A stretch of 7,222 nucleotides of DNA from Rhodopirellula sp. (GTDB taxonomy: Bacteria > Planctomycetota > Planctomycetia > Pirellulales > Pirellulaceae), in the NCBI GenBank assembly GCA_003513555.1, contig DOPG01000318.1:1-7222 (forward strand). The letters run 5' to 3'. Position numbers and translations under genes: made by a program. The notes beneath the pieces were generated by a model. The model made no database searches and was not told where the DNA came from. It saw only the letters and a list, made by a program, of their open reading frames with translations. This document shows, one piece after another, positions 1 through 6,122 of this stretch. Position 1 is the first letter of the stretch. Every line of letters begins with the position of its first letter.

Positions 1-2
1 TC

Positions 3-64
3 GATGTTCCGCAAGCAAGCAATGTGCAGTGATGATGTTCCGGACTCACGCGTTGTGCAGTGGC
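3..64. repeat. Two imperfect copies of a 31-bp tandem repeat
   Basis: Unit 1 is 3-33 and unit 2 is 34-64. Both begin with GATGTTCCG (3-11 and 34-42) and both carry TGTGCAGTG at the same offset (23-31 and 54-62). By eye 23 of 31 positions agree, with the differences concentrated in the middle of the unit. More copies could lie beyond the left edge. The repeat lies downstream of rsmA, outside any convincing gene. Its role is unknown: it could be a remnant of a dispersed intergenic repeat, a binding-site pair, or chance duplication. Confidence 0.55.
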
Positions 65-154
65 AACAAAACTGGCTCGACGACCTTTCGCTTCAGGAGA
101 TTCGATGCCATGGGTATCGATGGACCAGGCGTGTCACCAGAAAAATCAACCAAA
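65..154. other. Non-coding stretch downstream of rsmA with a near-palindrome
   Basis: No reading frame here on either strand has a believable start, a ribosome site and family-like sequence. The stretch contains a near-palindrome at 102-120 centred on CCATGG, with TCGAT and ATCGA arms. Read as plus-strand RNA the arms pair over about 8 bp including one G-U. Read as minus-strand RNA the G-U becomes an A-C mismatch, so it is a weaker hairpin after rsmA. On the minus strand a TTTTT run lies about 10 nt after the rsmA stop but before the palindrome, so this is not a standard intrinsic terminator. The window edge prevents judging what lies further left. Confidence 0.35.
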
Positions 155-1075
155 CTATTGCGTCTGCCCCTTCTCCAGTTCAGCCACCCTCAATGCTTCA
201 ACAAGCTTTTGAATCTGATCGACCGTCAGCTGTTCCGCACGCTGGTTGGCATCGTGTCCGAGTGTCATCAGCACTTGATCAACTTCCGCTTTATGCAACC
301 GGTCCTTCATAGCACTGATAACGACGCTACGCAAAAACTTGCGACGATGAAAGAATAACGCTCGTACGGTTTGATGGAAGTATTTCAAGTCAGCAAACGC
401 AGCCAAACGTTCTCGCGCGAGGTCAATCCGCAAGACAGCCGAATGTACTTTTGGCCTCGGCCAAAAAACCGTGGGCGGAAGCACACGAACAATTTCGCAA
501 TCACAAATCGACTGAATCCATACACTCAAGGCGCCATAATCTTTATTACCCGGCGCAGCAACGATGCGGTCACCCAATTCCTTCTGAATGGTGACCACCA
601 TCGAGTCAGGTGCTGGCGTCTCATGCAGCAGGTTACTGATGATCGGTGTGGCGACGTTGTACGGAAGGTTGGCGACAAGCAAAAAACGCGCATTCCCGCC
701 AATGGTTTCCATGGCCCCTCGAATCTGCCCCATCAAATCATCACGGAGCGAATTCTTATTTCTTAATGCATCACCATGAATCAAACGCACGTTGGCTCTT
801 CCCTCAAGCTCCTCGCTTGCCAGTTGGTGCAAGTTGGCATCGATCTCGACGCTGAGTACAGCACCGGCACGATCGGACAAACGACTGGTCAGCGAACCAA
901 CGCCCGTTCCAACCTCCAGCACCACGTCTGTTTTACAAAGAGTTGCAGAATCAGCGATCAAGTCGATCAGATTCAAGTCGATCAGGAAATTCTGTCCAAA
1001 CCGGGAAACGGGCCTGAGGCCAGCAGCGGCCAGACGTTTGGAAAGATACGTGGCGGTTTGACGAGGTTGGTTCAA
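155..1075 (-). CDS. rsmA: 16S rRNA (adenine(1518)-N6/adenine(1519)-N6)-dimethyltransferase RsmA (KsgA)
   Basis: The enzyme uses SAM to dimethylate two adjacent adenines in the 3'-terminal helix of 16S rRNA, a late step and quality check in 30S assembly in the cytoplasm. The 306-residue length is slightly above the usual 260-290. Motifs appear in order: the N-terminal RFGQNFLID (25-33), the SAM-binding loop VLEVGTGVGSLT (52-63), an acidic ribose contact in VEID (76-79), GDAL (101-104), the catalytic NLPYN (136-140), and FWPRPKVHSAVL (204-215). The C-terminal rRNA-binding part has FFHRRKFLRS (241-250). The start is TTG at 1075. It gives the usual N-terminal distance to GQNFL, and no ATG, GTG or TTG occurs in frame in the 80-bp gap upstream. 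No Shine-Dalgarno is visible. It lies 80 bp downstream of ribE on the same strand, so co-transcription is possible, but a T8 tract intervenes. The family call is firm and the start is moderately sure. Confidence 0.96.
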   Translation of the reverse strand: MNQPRQTATYLSKRLAAAGLRPVSRFGQNFLIDLNLIDLIADSATLCKTDVVLEVGTGVGSLTSRLSDRAGAVLSVEIDANLHQLASEELEGRANVRLIHGDALRNKNSLRDDLMGQIRGAMETIGGNARFLLVANLPYNVATPIISNLLHETPAPDSMVVTIQKELGDRIVAAPGNKDYGALSVWIQSICDCEIVRVLPPTVFWPRPKVHSAVLRIDLARERLAAFADLKYFHQTVRALFFHRRKFLRSVVISAMKDRLHKAEVDQVLMTLGHDANQRAEQLTVDQIQKLVEALRVAELEKGQTQ

Positions 1076-1125
1076 GCGAGATGCCGGTAAGGGAAAAGTG
1101 AAGCGGTGAAATAAGTTGGGTGGTG

Positions 1126-1169
1126 AAAAAAAAGTTGTGCCCCGAAACCAGCGCTTCAGGACCCGCTGG
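1126..1169 (-). terminator. Terminator-like hairpin over the ribE stop, followed by a T8 tract
   Basis: On the minus strand the end of ribE contains CCAGCG (1169-1164) and CGCTGG (1153-1148), a perfect 6-bp stem with a 10-nt loop that includes the ribE stop codon (1158-1156). A run of eight T (1133-1126) follows about 14 nt after the stem. An intrinsic terminator normally has the T tract directly after the stem, so this may act weakly, as an attenuator between ribE and rsmA, or not at all. The 80-bp spacer holds nothing else recognisable. Confidence 0.35.
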
Positions 1170-1755
1170 CAAATCCCAGCGAACGCTCAACGTACTTGGC
1201 AAGCACATCTGTTTCCAGATTGACTGCATCACCAATTTTTCTGATCCCCAGCGTGGTGACTTCCAGCGTGTGCGGAATCAGTGCCACAGTGAAGGATTCT
1301 TCATCGGCATCGACAACCGTCAAACTGATCCCGTCAATCGCAATACTGCCCTTGGCAGCGACTTGCGAAGCAAGACGCTTGGGCATCTGAAATCGCAGGT
1401 GAGCCCATGGCGGATCTTCCCGCCTTTCCAATAATTGGCCGAGTCCATCAATATGACCGGCGACATAGTGTCCGCCCAGCCTATCGCCCACTGCCAGCGA
1501 TCGCTCCAGATTAACCCCCGAGTGAATCCCCAGGCTACCCAAGTTGGTTCGCGAGAGCGTTTCTTCACCCGCCTCGAAATCAAGTCTGGTCCCACTGATC
1601 GCAATCACCGTCAAACAGCATCCATTGATGGAAATACTGTCCCCAATCGATGCATCGTCAGCCAACTTGCCCGCCTCAATCGTGAAGCGTCGTCCGGGCG
1701 GTTGTTCCATCACCGCTGCTATTTTGCCGATAGCTTCGACCAATCCTGTAAACAT
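1156..1755 (-). CDS. ribE: Riboflavin synthase, alpha subunit (RibE)
   Basis: The enzyme converts two molecules of 6,7-dimethyl-8-ribityllumazine into riboflavin and a pyrimidinedione, the last step of riboflavin synthesis; the family works as a cytoplasmic homotrimer. At 199 residues it has the normal length. The hallmark N-terminus MFTGLVE (1-7) is present, and the two homologous lumazine-binding barrels are both visible. Barrel 1 has SINGCCLTV (42-50). The junction GDRLGGHYVAGHIDG (90-104) leads into barrel 2, with the parallel AIDGISLTVV (139-148) and IPHTLEVTTLG (160-170). The ATG start is preceded by AGGTGG with a 6-nt spacer (1767-1762), one of the better ribosome sites in the window. 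No other rib genes are present, so this gene stands apart from the classic rib operon. I found no FMN riboswitch in the 194-bp leader region. Older E. coli nomenclature calls this gene ribC. Confidence 0.97.
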   Translation of the reverse strand: MFTGLVEAIGKIAAVMEQPPGRRFTIEAGKLADDASIGDSISINGCCLTVIAISGTRLDFEAGEETLSRTNLGSLGIHSGVNLERSLAVGDRLGGHYVAGHIDGLGQLLERREDPPWAHLRFQMPKRLASQVAAKGSIAIDGISLTVVDADEESFTVALIPHTLEVTTLGIRKIGDAVNLETDVLAKYVERSLGFASGS

Positions 1756-1761
1756 TCACTA

Positions 1762-1767
1762 CCACCT
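1762..1767 (-). promoter_or_regulatory. Shine-Dalgarno site of ribE
   Basis: The minus-strand sequence AGGTGG lies 6 nt before the ribE ATG, one mismatch from the ideal AGGAGG. It fixes the MFTGLVE start. Confidence 0.6.
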
Positions 1768-1840
1768 AGGGGTAAAAGATCCCACGAAAAAGCCCATTAG
1801 CGGACAAAATACCAACGCAAGGCCGTTTAAGGGCAGATAG

Positions 1841-1869
1841 GGCTACCTGAAAACGGTTGGCGGGTAGCC
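1841..1869. promoter_or_regulatory. Hairpin in the ribE-eno divergent spacer
   Basis: The 194-bp spacer 1756-1949 must hold the promoters for both divergent genes, but I cannot point to a convincing -35/-10 pair for either. It contains a perfect 7-bp inverted repeat, GGCTACC (1841-1847) and GGTAGCC (1863-1869), with a 15-nt loop. CCGTTT (1823-1828) can instead pair with AAACGG (1851-1856), which sits inside that loop, so the two pairings could form together only as a pseudoknot-like fold or compete. It might be an operator palindrome or a leader structure for eno or ribE. Nothing in the sequence identifies a ligand or a regulator. Confidence 0.3.
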
Positions 1870-1949
1870 ACTGAAACGTGCATTGAACAAAATGCCGGCC
1901 AACAACACAACGTAACCAACAGTCAATTCATTATCTCGAAGAGGTTCTC

Positions 1950-3227
1950 ATGACGCTGATCGAAGCCATTCACGCCCGCCAAATCCTTGATAGCCGGGGC
2001 AATCCCACCGTGGAAGCGGAAGTCCTGCTCAGCGACGGCAGCCACGGCCGAGCAGCTGTTCCCAGTGGAGCCAGCACAGGCGTTCACGAGGCTTGGGAAC
2101 TGCGGGACGGTGACAAGTCCATTTACATGGGCAAAGGTGTTCAAACCGCAGTCAGCAACGTCAATGACAAGATCGCCGATGCTTTGCAGGGAATGGACGC
2201 AACCGATCAAGCTGGCATCGACGCGGCCATGATCGAACTCGATGGCACTCCCAACAAAAAAGAGCTGGGAGCCAACGCTATTCTCAGCGTGTCGCTCGCC
2301 ACGGCACACGCGGCCGCAAGTTGCACCGGGCAACCGCTGTACCGGTACCTTGGGGGCGCAGGTGCTCGACTGTTGCCTGCCCCAATGATGAACATCATCA
2401 ACGGCGGCGAACATGCCGACAATTCCGTCGACATTCAGGAATTCATGGTCATGCCACTCGGCTTCGAGCGTTTTAGTGACGCTTTGCGAGCCGGCACCGA
2501 GGTGTTCCACAATCTCAAGAAGGTGCTCTCAAGCAAGGGCTACAACACAGCGGTAGGTGATGAGGGAGGCTTTGCTCCCGACCTGAAAAGCAACCAGGAA
2601 GCACTCGATGTCATCCTGCAAGCAATTGATCAAGCCGGCTACAAAGCCGGAGAACAGATTTGGATCGCCTTGGACGCAGCTTCCACCGAGTTTTACGATG
2701 CCAATTCGGCTAAGTACTCGATCGACGGGCAGCAGTTGTCTGGTGATGAAATGGTCGACTTCATGGCTGACTGGTGTTCCAAATACCCAATCTGCAGCAT
2801 CGAAGATGGCTGTGCTGAAGACGACTGGGATACATGGAAAAAGCTGACCGACAAGTTAGGTGATAAGGTTCAATTGGTTGGCGACGACCTGTTCGTCACC
2901 AACGTGGAACGCTTGCAGCGTGGTATCGATGAAGGGATTGCGAATAGTATTCTCATCAAAGTGAATCAAATCGGCACCCTGACCGAGACGATTGACTCGA
3001 TCCAATTGGCAGCCCGCCACAACTACACTTCCGTGTCCAGTCATCGTAGCGGCGAAACAGAAGACTCGACGATCGCAGACCTTGCCGTAGCAATGTCCAC
3101 CGGTCAAATAAAAACCGGCTCCGCGAGCCGCAGCGACCGCATGGCAAAGTACAATCAGCTCTTGAGAATCGAAGAGATGCTCGGTGACACTGCCCTTTAC
3201 GGTGGACCACTTTTCCCACAAAAGTGA
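1950..3227 (+). CDS. eno: Enolase (phosphopyruvate hydratase)
   Basis: Enolase interconverts 2-phosphoglycerate and phosphoenolpyruvate in glycolysis and gluconeogenesis; it is cytoplasmic, Mg-dependent and at least dimeric. The 425 residues match the bacterial norm (about 420-435). The N-terminal domain opens with ARQILDSRGNPTVE (9-22), and PSGASTG (38-44) is the mobile active-site loop. By family homology the catalytic acid/base pair is E205 in GDEGG and K337 in LIKVNQIGT. The metal ligands are D242 (LDAAS), E285 (SIEDG) and D312 (GDDLFVTN). The signature SHRSGETED (364-372) and the C-terminal SDRMAKYNQLLRIEE (395-409) are intact. The ATG has a purine-rich GAAGAGG at 1938-1944 with 5 nt spacing, supporting this start. 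It is transcribed away from ribE, and the next gene follows after 77 bp in the same direction. The spacer 3228-3304 holds only a weak hairpin and no T tract, so read-through into that gene is plausible. Confidence 0.98.
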   Translation: MTLIEAIHARQILDSRGNPTVEAEVLLSDGSHGRAAVPSGASTGVHEAWELRDGDKSIYMGKGVQTAVSNVNDKIADALQGMDATDQAGIDAAMIELDGTPNKKELGANAILSVSLATAHAAASCTGQPLYRYLGGAGARLLPAPMMNIINGGEHADNSVDIQEFMVMPLGFERFSDALRAGTEVFHNLKKVLSSKGYNTAVGDEGGFAPDLKSNQEALDVILQAIDQAGYKAGEQIWIALDAASTEFYDANSAKYSIDGQQLSGDEMVDFMADWCSKYPICSIEDGCAEDDWDTWKKLTDKLGDKVQLVGDDLFVTNVERLQRGIDEGIANSILIKVNQIGTLTETIDSIQLAARHNYTSVSSHRSGETEDSTIADLAVAMSTGQIKTGSASRSDRMAKYNQLLRIEEMLGDTALYGGPLFPQK

Positions 3228-3304
3228 TCGATCAAGCCGGAAATTTGGCTGATGGCGTTGCCAGCGTTGATTGTCCCGAATCGCGACCGGAGAGCTGAAC
3301 GCCA

Positions 3305-3886
3305 ATGTTTCGACTGCTTGCCGAAGAACCGCTCATCGTCTCCCTGATGCTGGGGGCGATGGGCTTCGGATTACTCTATGGCTGGCTTAGAAGTGGCAAC
3401 AAAAAGATCGCCCTTACCGGACTCGTTTTCGTCGCCCTGATTCCTCTGGCCTGGTTCATCGCGAACCGGGTGGAAACCGACCGCGAGCACATCCAACGTC
3501 TCCTCCATGCGCTCGCTGACGCGGTCCAACGCAACGATCACGACACCGCTGTCGCCGCCATTGCAAATCCCGAACTTGAAGAACGCGCCAGACGCGAATT
3601 GCAGAACTGGACATTCGACCTCGCCAAAGTTACACAGATCAACAAGATCCGTGTGATCGAAGACACCTTTCCACCGCAAGCTGACATTGAGATGATGGTT
3701 AAGGTCAAGGTTAGCGGACGAGGATCGAATGCCATCCAGAACGCTCAAATCCCCAGAAAGCTTTTGTTAACGATGGAAAAAGAAGGGGATGATTGGCTGA
3801 TCACCGAATATCAACACCTGCCAATCCTTGGCGGTCCCGACAAGTACAGCACGTACGGTGGTGGCCAACCCGCCCAGGGAAACTGA
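3305..3886 (+). CDS. Uncharacterised membrane protein with NTF2-like C-terminal domain
   Basis: I do not recognise this 193-residue protein as a named family. Two hydrophobic segments stand out, at about 9-28 and 34-53, joined by a short basic turn (RSGNKK, 29-34). The positive-inside rule puts that turn in the cytoplasm and both termini outside. An amphipathic helix follows (58-77), then a soluble alpha+beta part: short helices to about 107 and alternating polar/hydrophobic strands (113-140), ending in KLLLTMEKEGDDWLITEYQHL (152-172). Helices followed by curved strands, with a final strand of the DDWLITEY type, suggest an NTF2-like/SnoaL fold; this is inference by pattern only. The tail (173-193) is rich in Gly and Pro and looks disordered. 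A GGAGAG-like site ends about 10 nt before the ATG. It lies 77 bp after eno and 151 bp before tmk, both on the same strand, but that gives no functional clue. Coding is supported by the sensible domain layout. Confidence 0.72.
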   Translation: MFRLLAEEPLIVSLMLGAMGFGLLYGWLRSGNKKIALTGLVFVALIPLAWFIANRVETDREHIQRLLHALADAVQRNDHDTAVAAIANPELEERARRELQNWTFDLAKVTQINKIRVIEDTFPPQADIEMMVKVKVSGRGSNAIQNAQIPRKLLLTMEKEGDDWLITEYQHLPILGGPDKYSTYGGGQPAQGN

Positions 3887-3933
3887 GGCCTCAAACAGAG
3901 GCCCCATAACCCCGCCCTTCGATGGGTTGGTTT
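3887..3933 (+). terminator. Hairpins after the membrane-protein gene
   Basis: Directly after the stop codon lies a perfect 6-bp inverted repeat, GGCCTC (3887-3892) and GAGGCC (3898-3903), with a 5-nt loop. A second imperfect hairpin follows: AACC/GGTT outer pairs (3908-3911 with 3929-3932) and CCC/GGG inner pairs (3915-3917 with 3924-3926), ending in TTT. There is no long T tract, so this is at best a weak or factor-assisted terminator. It separates the eno side from tmk. The rest of the 151-bp spacer (to 4037) shows no recognisable promoter or small gene. Confidence 0.35.
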
Positions 3934-4037
3934 CCGATTCTAGATTGAGTGGCTGACCACCGCGCGATCTCTATTCAACTCCTCGCTGCTGGTCAAAATA
4001 CCACACCCCCCTCCATTGCTCCTTTCGAAACTGCGGC

Positions 4038-4640
4038 ATGTTCATCACACTCGACGGCATTGACGGTGTTGGAAAGTCAACTCAAATCGAGCGACTCATC
4101 AGCTACCTCGAACAACAGGGCCATGAAACTCTTCTGGTTCGTGATCCCGGAACGACAGAAATTGGCGCGAAACTGCGACAAATTCTGCTCGCGAGTGACC
4201 TGGAGCTTCATCGACGGACCGAAGCGATGTTGTTCATGGCCAGTCGCTGTGAAATGGTGGAAACGATCCTTCGCCCAGCTCTCGCCGATGGTAAGACGGT
4301 TGTTTCCGACCGATTCCTGCTTGCCAACGTGGTCTACCAAAGCGTCGGAGGCCAGGTCTCGCCAGATTTGCTATGGCAAATGGGACGCCTCGCCAATGGT
4401 GGATTGGTTCCTGATCTGACAATCCTGCTCGACATGCCTGCCAAACATTCAATGGAACGAATCGGCAACGAAACAGACCGCATGGAAAGTCGAGGGGTCG
4501 AATACATGGAGGCCGTTCGCCAAGCATTTCTGGAGCAATTACCACACAGCAGCCCATCGACTGAAATCATCAACGCAAACCAATCCCCCGAAGAGGTTAG
4601 TCGTGAGATGTTGGAGAACGTTGCTGCGGTCCTGAGCTAG
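4038..4640 (+). CDS. tmk: Thymidylate kinase (dTMP kinase)
   Basis: It phosphorylates dTMP to dTDP with ATP, the essential step towards dTTP, in the cytoplasm. The 200 residues are typical. The Walker A loop is GIDGVGKST (7-15), with the acidic D6 just before it. RDPGTTEIGAKLR (35-47) corresponds to the family's REPGGT...LR segment, and EAMLFMASRCEMV (62-74) to the helix carrying the substrate-contacting Arg. SDRFLLANVVYQ (90-101) is the DRY/DRH motif. The lid at 140-150, with R141, R148 and E150, supplies arginines; the P-loop has no Arg, so this resembles the bacterial (E. coli-like) type. Two positions differ from consensus: Asp for Glu in EPG, and Ala-Asn where Ser is usual after DRY. Neither removes an obvious catalytic residue. 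No Shine-Dalgarno is visible, but MFITLDGIDG is the normal family N-terminus, so the start is sound. It converges on the DUF1501 gene. Confidence 0.95.
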   Translation: MFITLDGIDGVGKSTQIERLISYLEQQGHETLLVRDPGTTEIGAKLRQILLASDLELHRRTEAMLFMASRCEMVETILRPALADGKTVVSDRFLLANVVYQSVGGQVSPDLLWQMGRLANGGLVPDLTILLDMPAKHSMERIGNETDRMESRGVEYMEAVRQAFLEQLPHSSPSTEIINANQSPEEVSREMLENVAAVLS

Positions 4641-4671
4641 CAGCGTTGTAAGCTTGATCGCTTAACTCAGG
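4631..4671. terminator. Candidate bidirectional terminator between convergent tmk and DUF1501 genes
   Basis: The two stop codons are only 21 bp apart. CCTGAG (4631-4636, inside the end of tmk) is the exact complement of CTCAGG (4666-4671, inside the end of the opposing gene). A smaller inner hairpin can form from AAGC (4650-4653) and GCTT (4660-4663) with a 6-nt loop. Together they make an interrupted stem covering the whole junction and symmetrical for both strands. There is no T tract, so its activity as a terminator is uncertain. Confidence 0.3.
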
Positions 4672-6122
4672 ATCTGCTGCACCACTTTGCCCTCAACATC
4701 GGTCAAGCGGTACTGGCGTCCTTGATATCGGAATGTCAATCTCTCGTGATTCATTCCCAACAAATGCAGCAAAGTAGCATTGAAGTCGTGCACATGCACT
4801 GGATTCTCAGCAATGGTGTAGCCCAGATCATCGGTTTCGCCGAAGCTCATGCCGCCTTTGGTACCACCACCCGCGACCCACACTGTAAAAGCATCTTTGT
4901 GATGATCACGGCCCGCCTTATCTACTTTTTTGGTTCCCTGAGCGAACGGCGTCCTGCCGAACTCGGACGACCACACTACTACAGTTGAATCCAGTAAACC
5001 TCTTTGGCGTAAATCACGAATCAACGCGGCCACTGGTTGATCAACTTGCTTGGCTTTCTTGGCAACATTTGAGAATACGGAGTTGTGCGAATCCCAACCT
5101 TGGTCGAACAGTTGCACAAACCTCACCCCACGTTCGACCAATCGTCGCGCTAGCAGGCAATTATTGGCAAAGCTGTTCTTACCAGGCTGTGTGCCATAGG
5201 ACTCATGTACCGCCTTCGACTCCGAAGAAATGTCCATTAATTCTGGCACAGATGTTTGCATTCGATACGCCAATTCGTACTGACTGATGCGAGTGGCAAT
5301 CTCGGGATCCCCCACGTCTGCCAACTGGGCCTGATTCATTGCATTGACCGTATCAATGATCCGTTTGCGTGAACTCGGTTCAACACCTTTGGGGTTGGAC
5401 AGGAACAACACCGGATCGCCTTGAGAGCGAAACTCTACGCCCTGATAAACACTCGGCAAGAATCCGCTTCCCCAAGCCGGACTACCAGCCCCCAAAACAT
5501 TCCCTGTGATCAGAACAACGAACCCCGGTAAATTTTCGTTCTCAGACCCAAGGCCGTAGTTCACCCATGAACCAACGCTAGGCCTCCCAAACTGACCAAA
5601 ACCACTCAGCATGAACATCTGAGCCGGACCATGATTGAACTCATTGGTGTGTAGCGACTTGATGAGTGTCAATTCATCCGCAACACCTTGCAAATTCGGT
5701 AACAGGTTTGAGATGGGCAAACCAGAATCACCTGAACGCGTGAATCGGTGCTTCGCGTTATCAGGCGTCCCCAGAAGCGTTGGAAGATCTCGCACAAAAG
5801 CGAACTTCCCGGCTTCGAACAATTCCTGAGGGCAGTCTTCACCAGAGCGTTTCTGCAATTCCGGCTTCAAATCGAATAGATCCAGGTGACTGGGAGCGCC
5901 CACCATATGCAGATAGATAACATTTTTGATCTTAGCGGGAAAATGCGGCTGATGAGCACCGGAGCCTTCCTGTTGCCCGACGCTGGCCACCGGTGGGTCC
6001 GCACCAGCTTGTCGCAGCAACTGAGTGAGTGCGATTCCCCCCAGCCCAAACCCCGCTCGCTGAAACAGAGCTCTTCTTCCCAATGAGGTTGGTAATACGT
6101 TCATGACTCTTAGGAAGCTCAC
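4662..6122 (-). CDS. DUF1501 family exported protein
   Basis: This belongs to the DUF1501 family (Pfam PF07394), related to the sulfatase/alkaline phosphatase superfamily and very abundant in planctomycetes; no reaction is established. The N-terminus looks like a Tat signal: twin Arg at 16-17 (GRRALFQRAG) followed by a hydrophobic stretch FGLGGIALTQLL, so export is likely. Family landmarks are GAPSHLDLFDLKP (75-87), WVNYGLGSEN (186-195), RGVRFVQLFDQGWDSHN (331-347), WSSEFGRTP (384-392), GRDHHKDAFTVW (404-415) and HDFNATLLHLLG (445-456). The Asp/His residues in these are the likely metal or active-site set by analogy with the superfamily. The length of 486 is normal. The start is either GTG at 6122, overlapping the upstream stop as GTGA, or ATG at 6104, which gives a shorter leader typical of the family. 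Neither has a strong ribosome site. It is downstream of, and probably coupled to, the DUF1553 gene, the usual planctomycete pairing. Confidence 0.93.
   Translation of the reverse strand: MSFLRVMNVLPTSLGRRALFQRAGFGLGGIALTQLLRQAGADPPVASVGQQEGSGAHQPHFPAKIKNVIYLHMVGAPSHLDLFDLKPELQKRSGEDCPQELFEAGKFAFVRDLPTLLGTPDNAKHRFTRSGDSGLPISNLLPNLQGVADELTLIKSLHTNEFNHGPAQMFMLSGFGQFGRPSVGSWVNYGLGSENENLPGFVVLITGNVLGAGSPAWGSGFLPSVYQGVEFRSQGDPVLFLSNPKGVEPSSRKRIIDTVNAMNQAQLADVGDPEIATRISQYELAYRMQTSVPELMDISSESKAVHESYGTQPGKNSFANNCLLARRLVERGVRFVQLFDQGWDSHNSVFSNVAKKAKQVDQPVAALIRDLRQRGLLDSTVVVWSSEFGRTPFAQGTKKVDKAGRDHHKDAFTVWVAGGGTKGGMSFGETDDLGYTIAENPVHVHDFNATLLHLLGMNHERLTFRYQGRQYRLTDVEGKVVQQILS

Noticed and set aside
4..358. 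Plus-strand open frames of about 100 codons over the left edge and the end of rsmA
   Set aside because: They run into the antisense of rsmA, have no ribosome site, and the unique part is only the repeat-bearing spacer.
1756..1949. Possible FMN riboswitch upstream of ribE
   Set aside because: Read on the minus strand, the region lacks the conserved RFN sequence blocks; only simple hairpins are present.
1923..2510. 195-codon open frame on the minus strand across the start of eno
   Set aside because: It lies opposite the enolase N-terminal half, has no ribosome site or family-like sequence, and is explained by codon bias of eno.
3228..3304. Intrinsic terminator after eno
   Set aside because: The only hairpin (around AGCC...GGCT near 3235-3250) relies on G-U pairs and has no T tract.
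2856..3305. 149-codon minus-strand open frame opposite the end of eno
   Set aside because: Shadow of the conserved enolase C-terminal coding sequence; low-complexity translation with no recognisable domain.
3945..3975. TTGAGT and TCTATT as a promoter for tmk
   Set aside because: The 19-nt spacer and the poor match to TATAAT make this no better than chance.
3949..4419. 156-codon plus-strand open frame overlapping the start of tmk in another frame
   Set aside because: Most of it lies inside tmk, whose motifs are unmistakable; the translation is Ser/Thr-rich with no family-like pattern.
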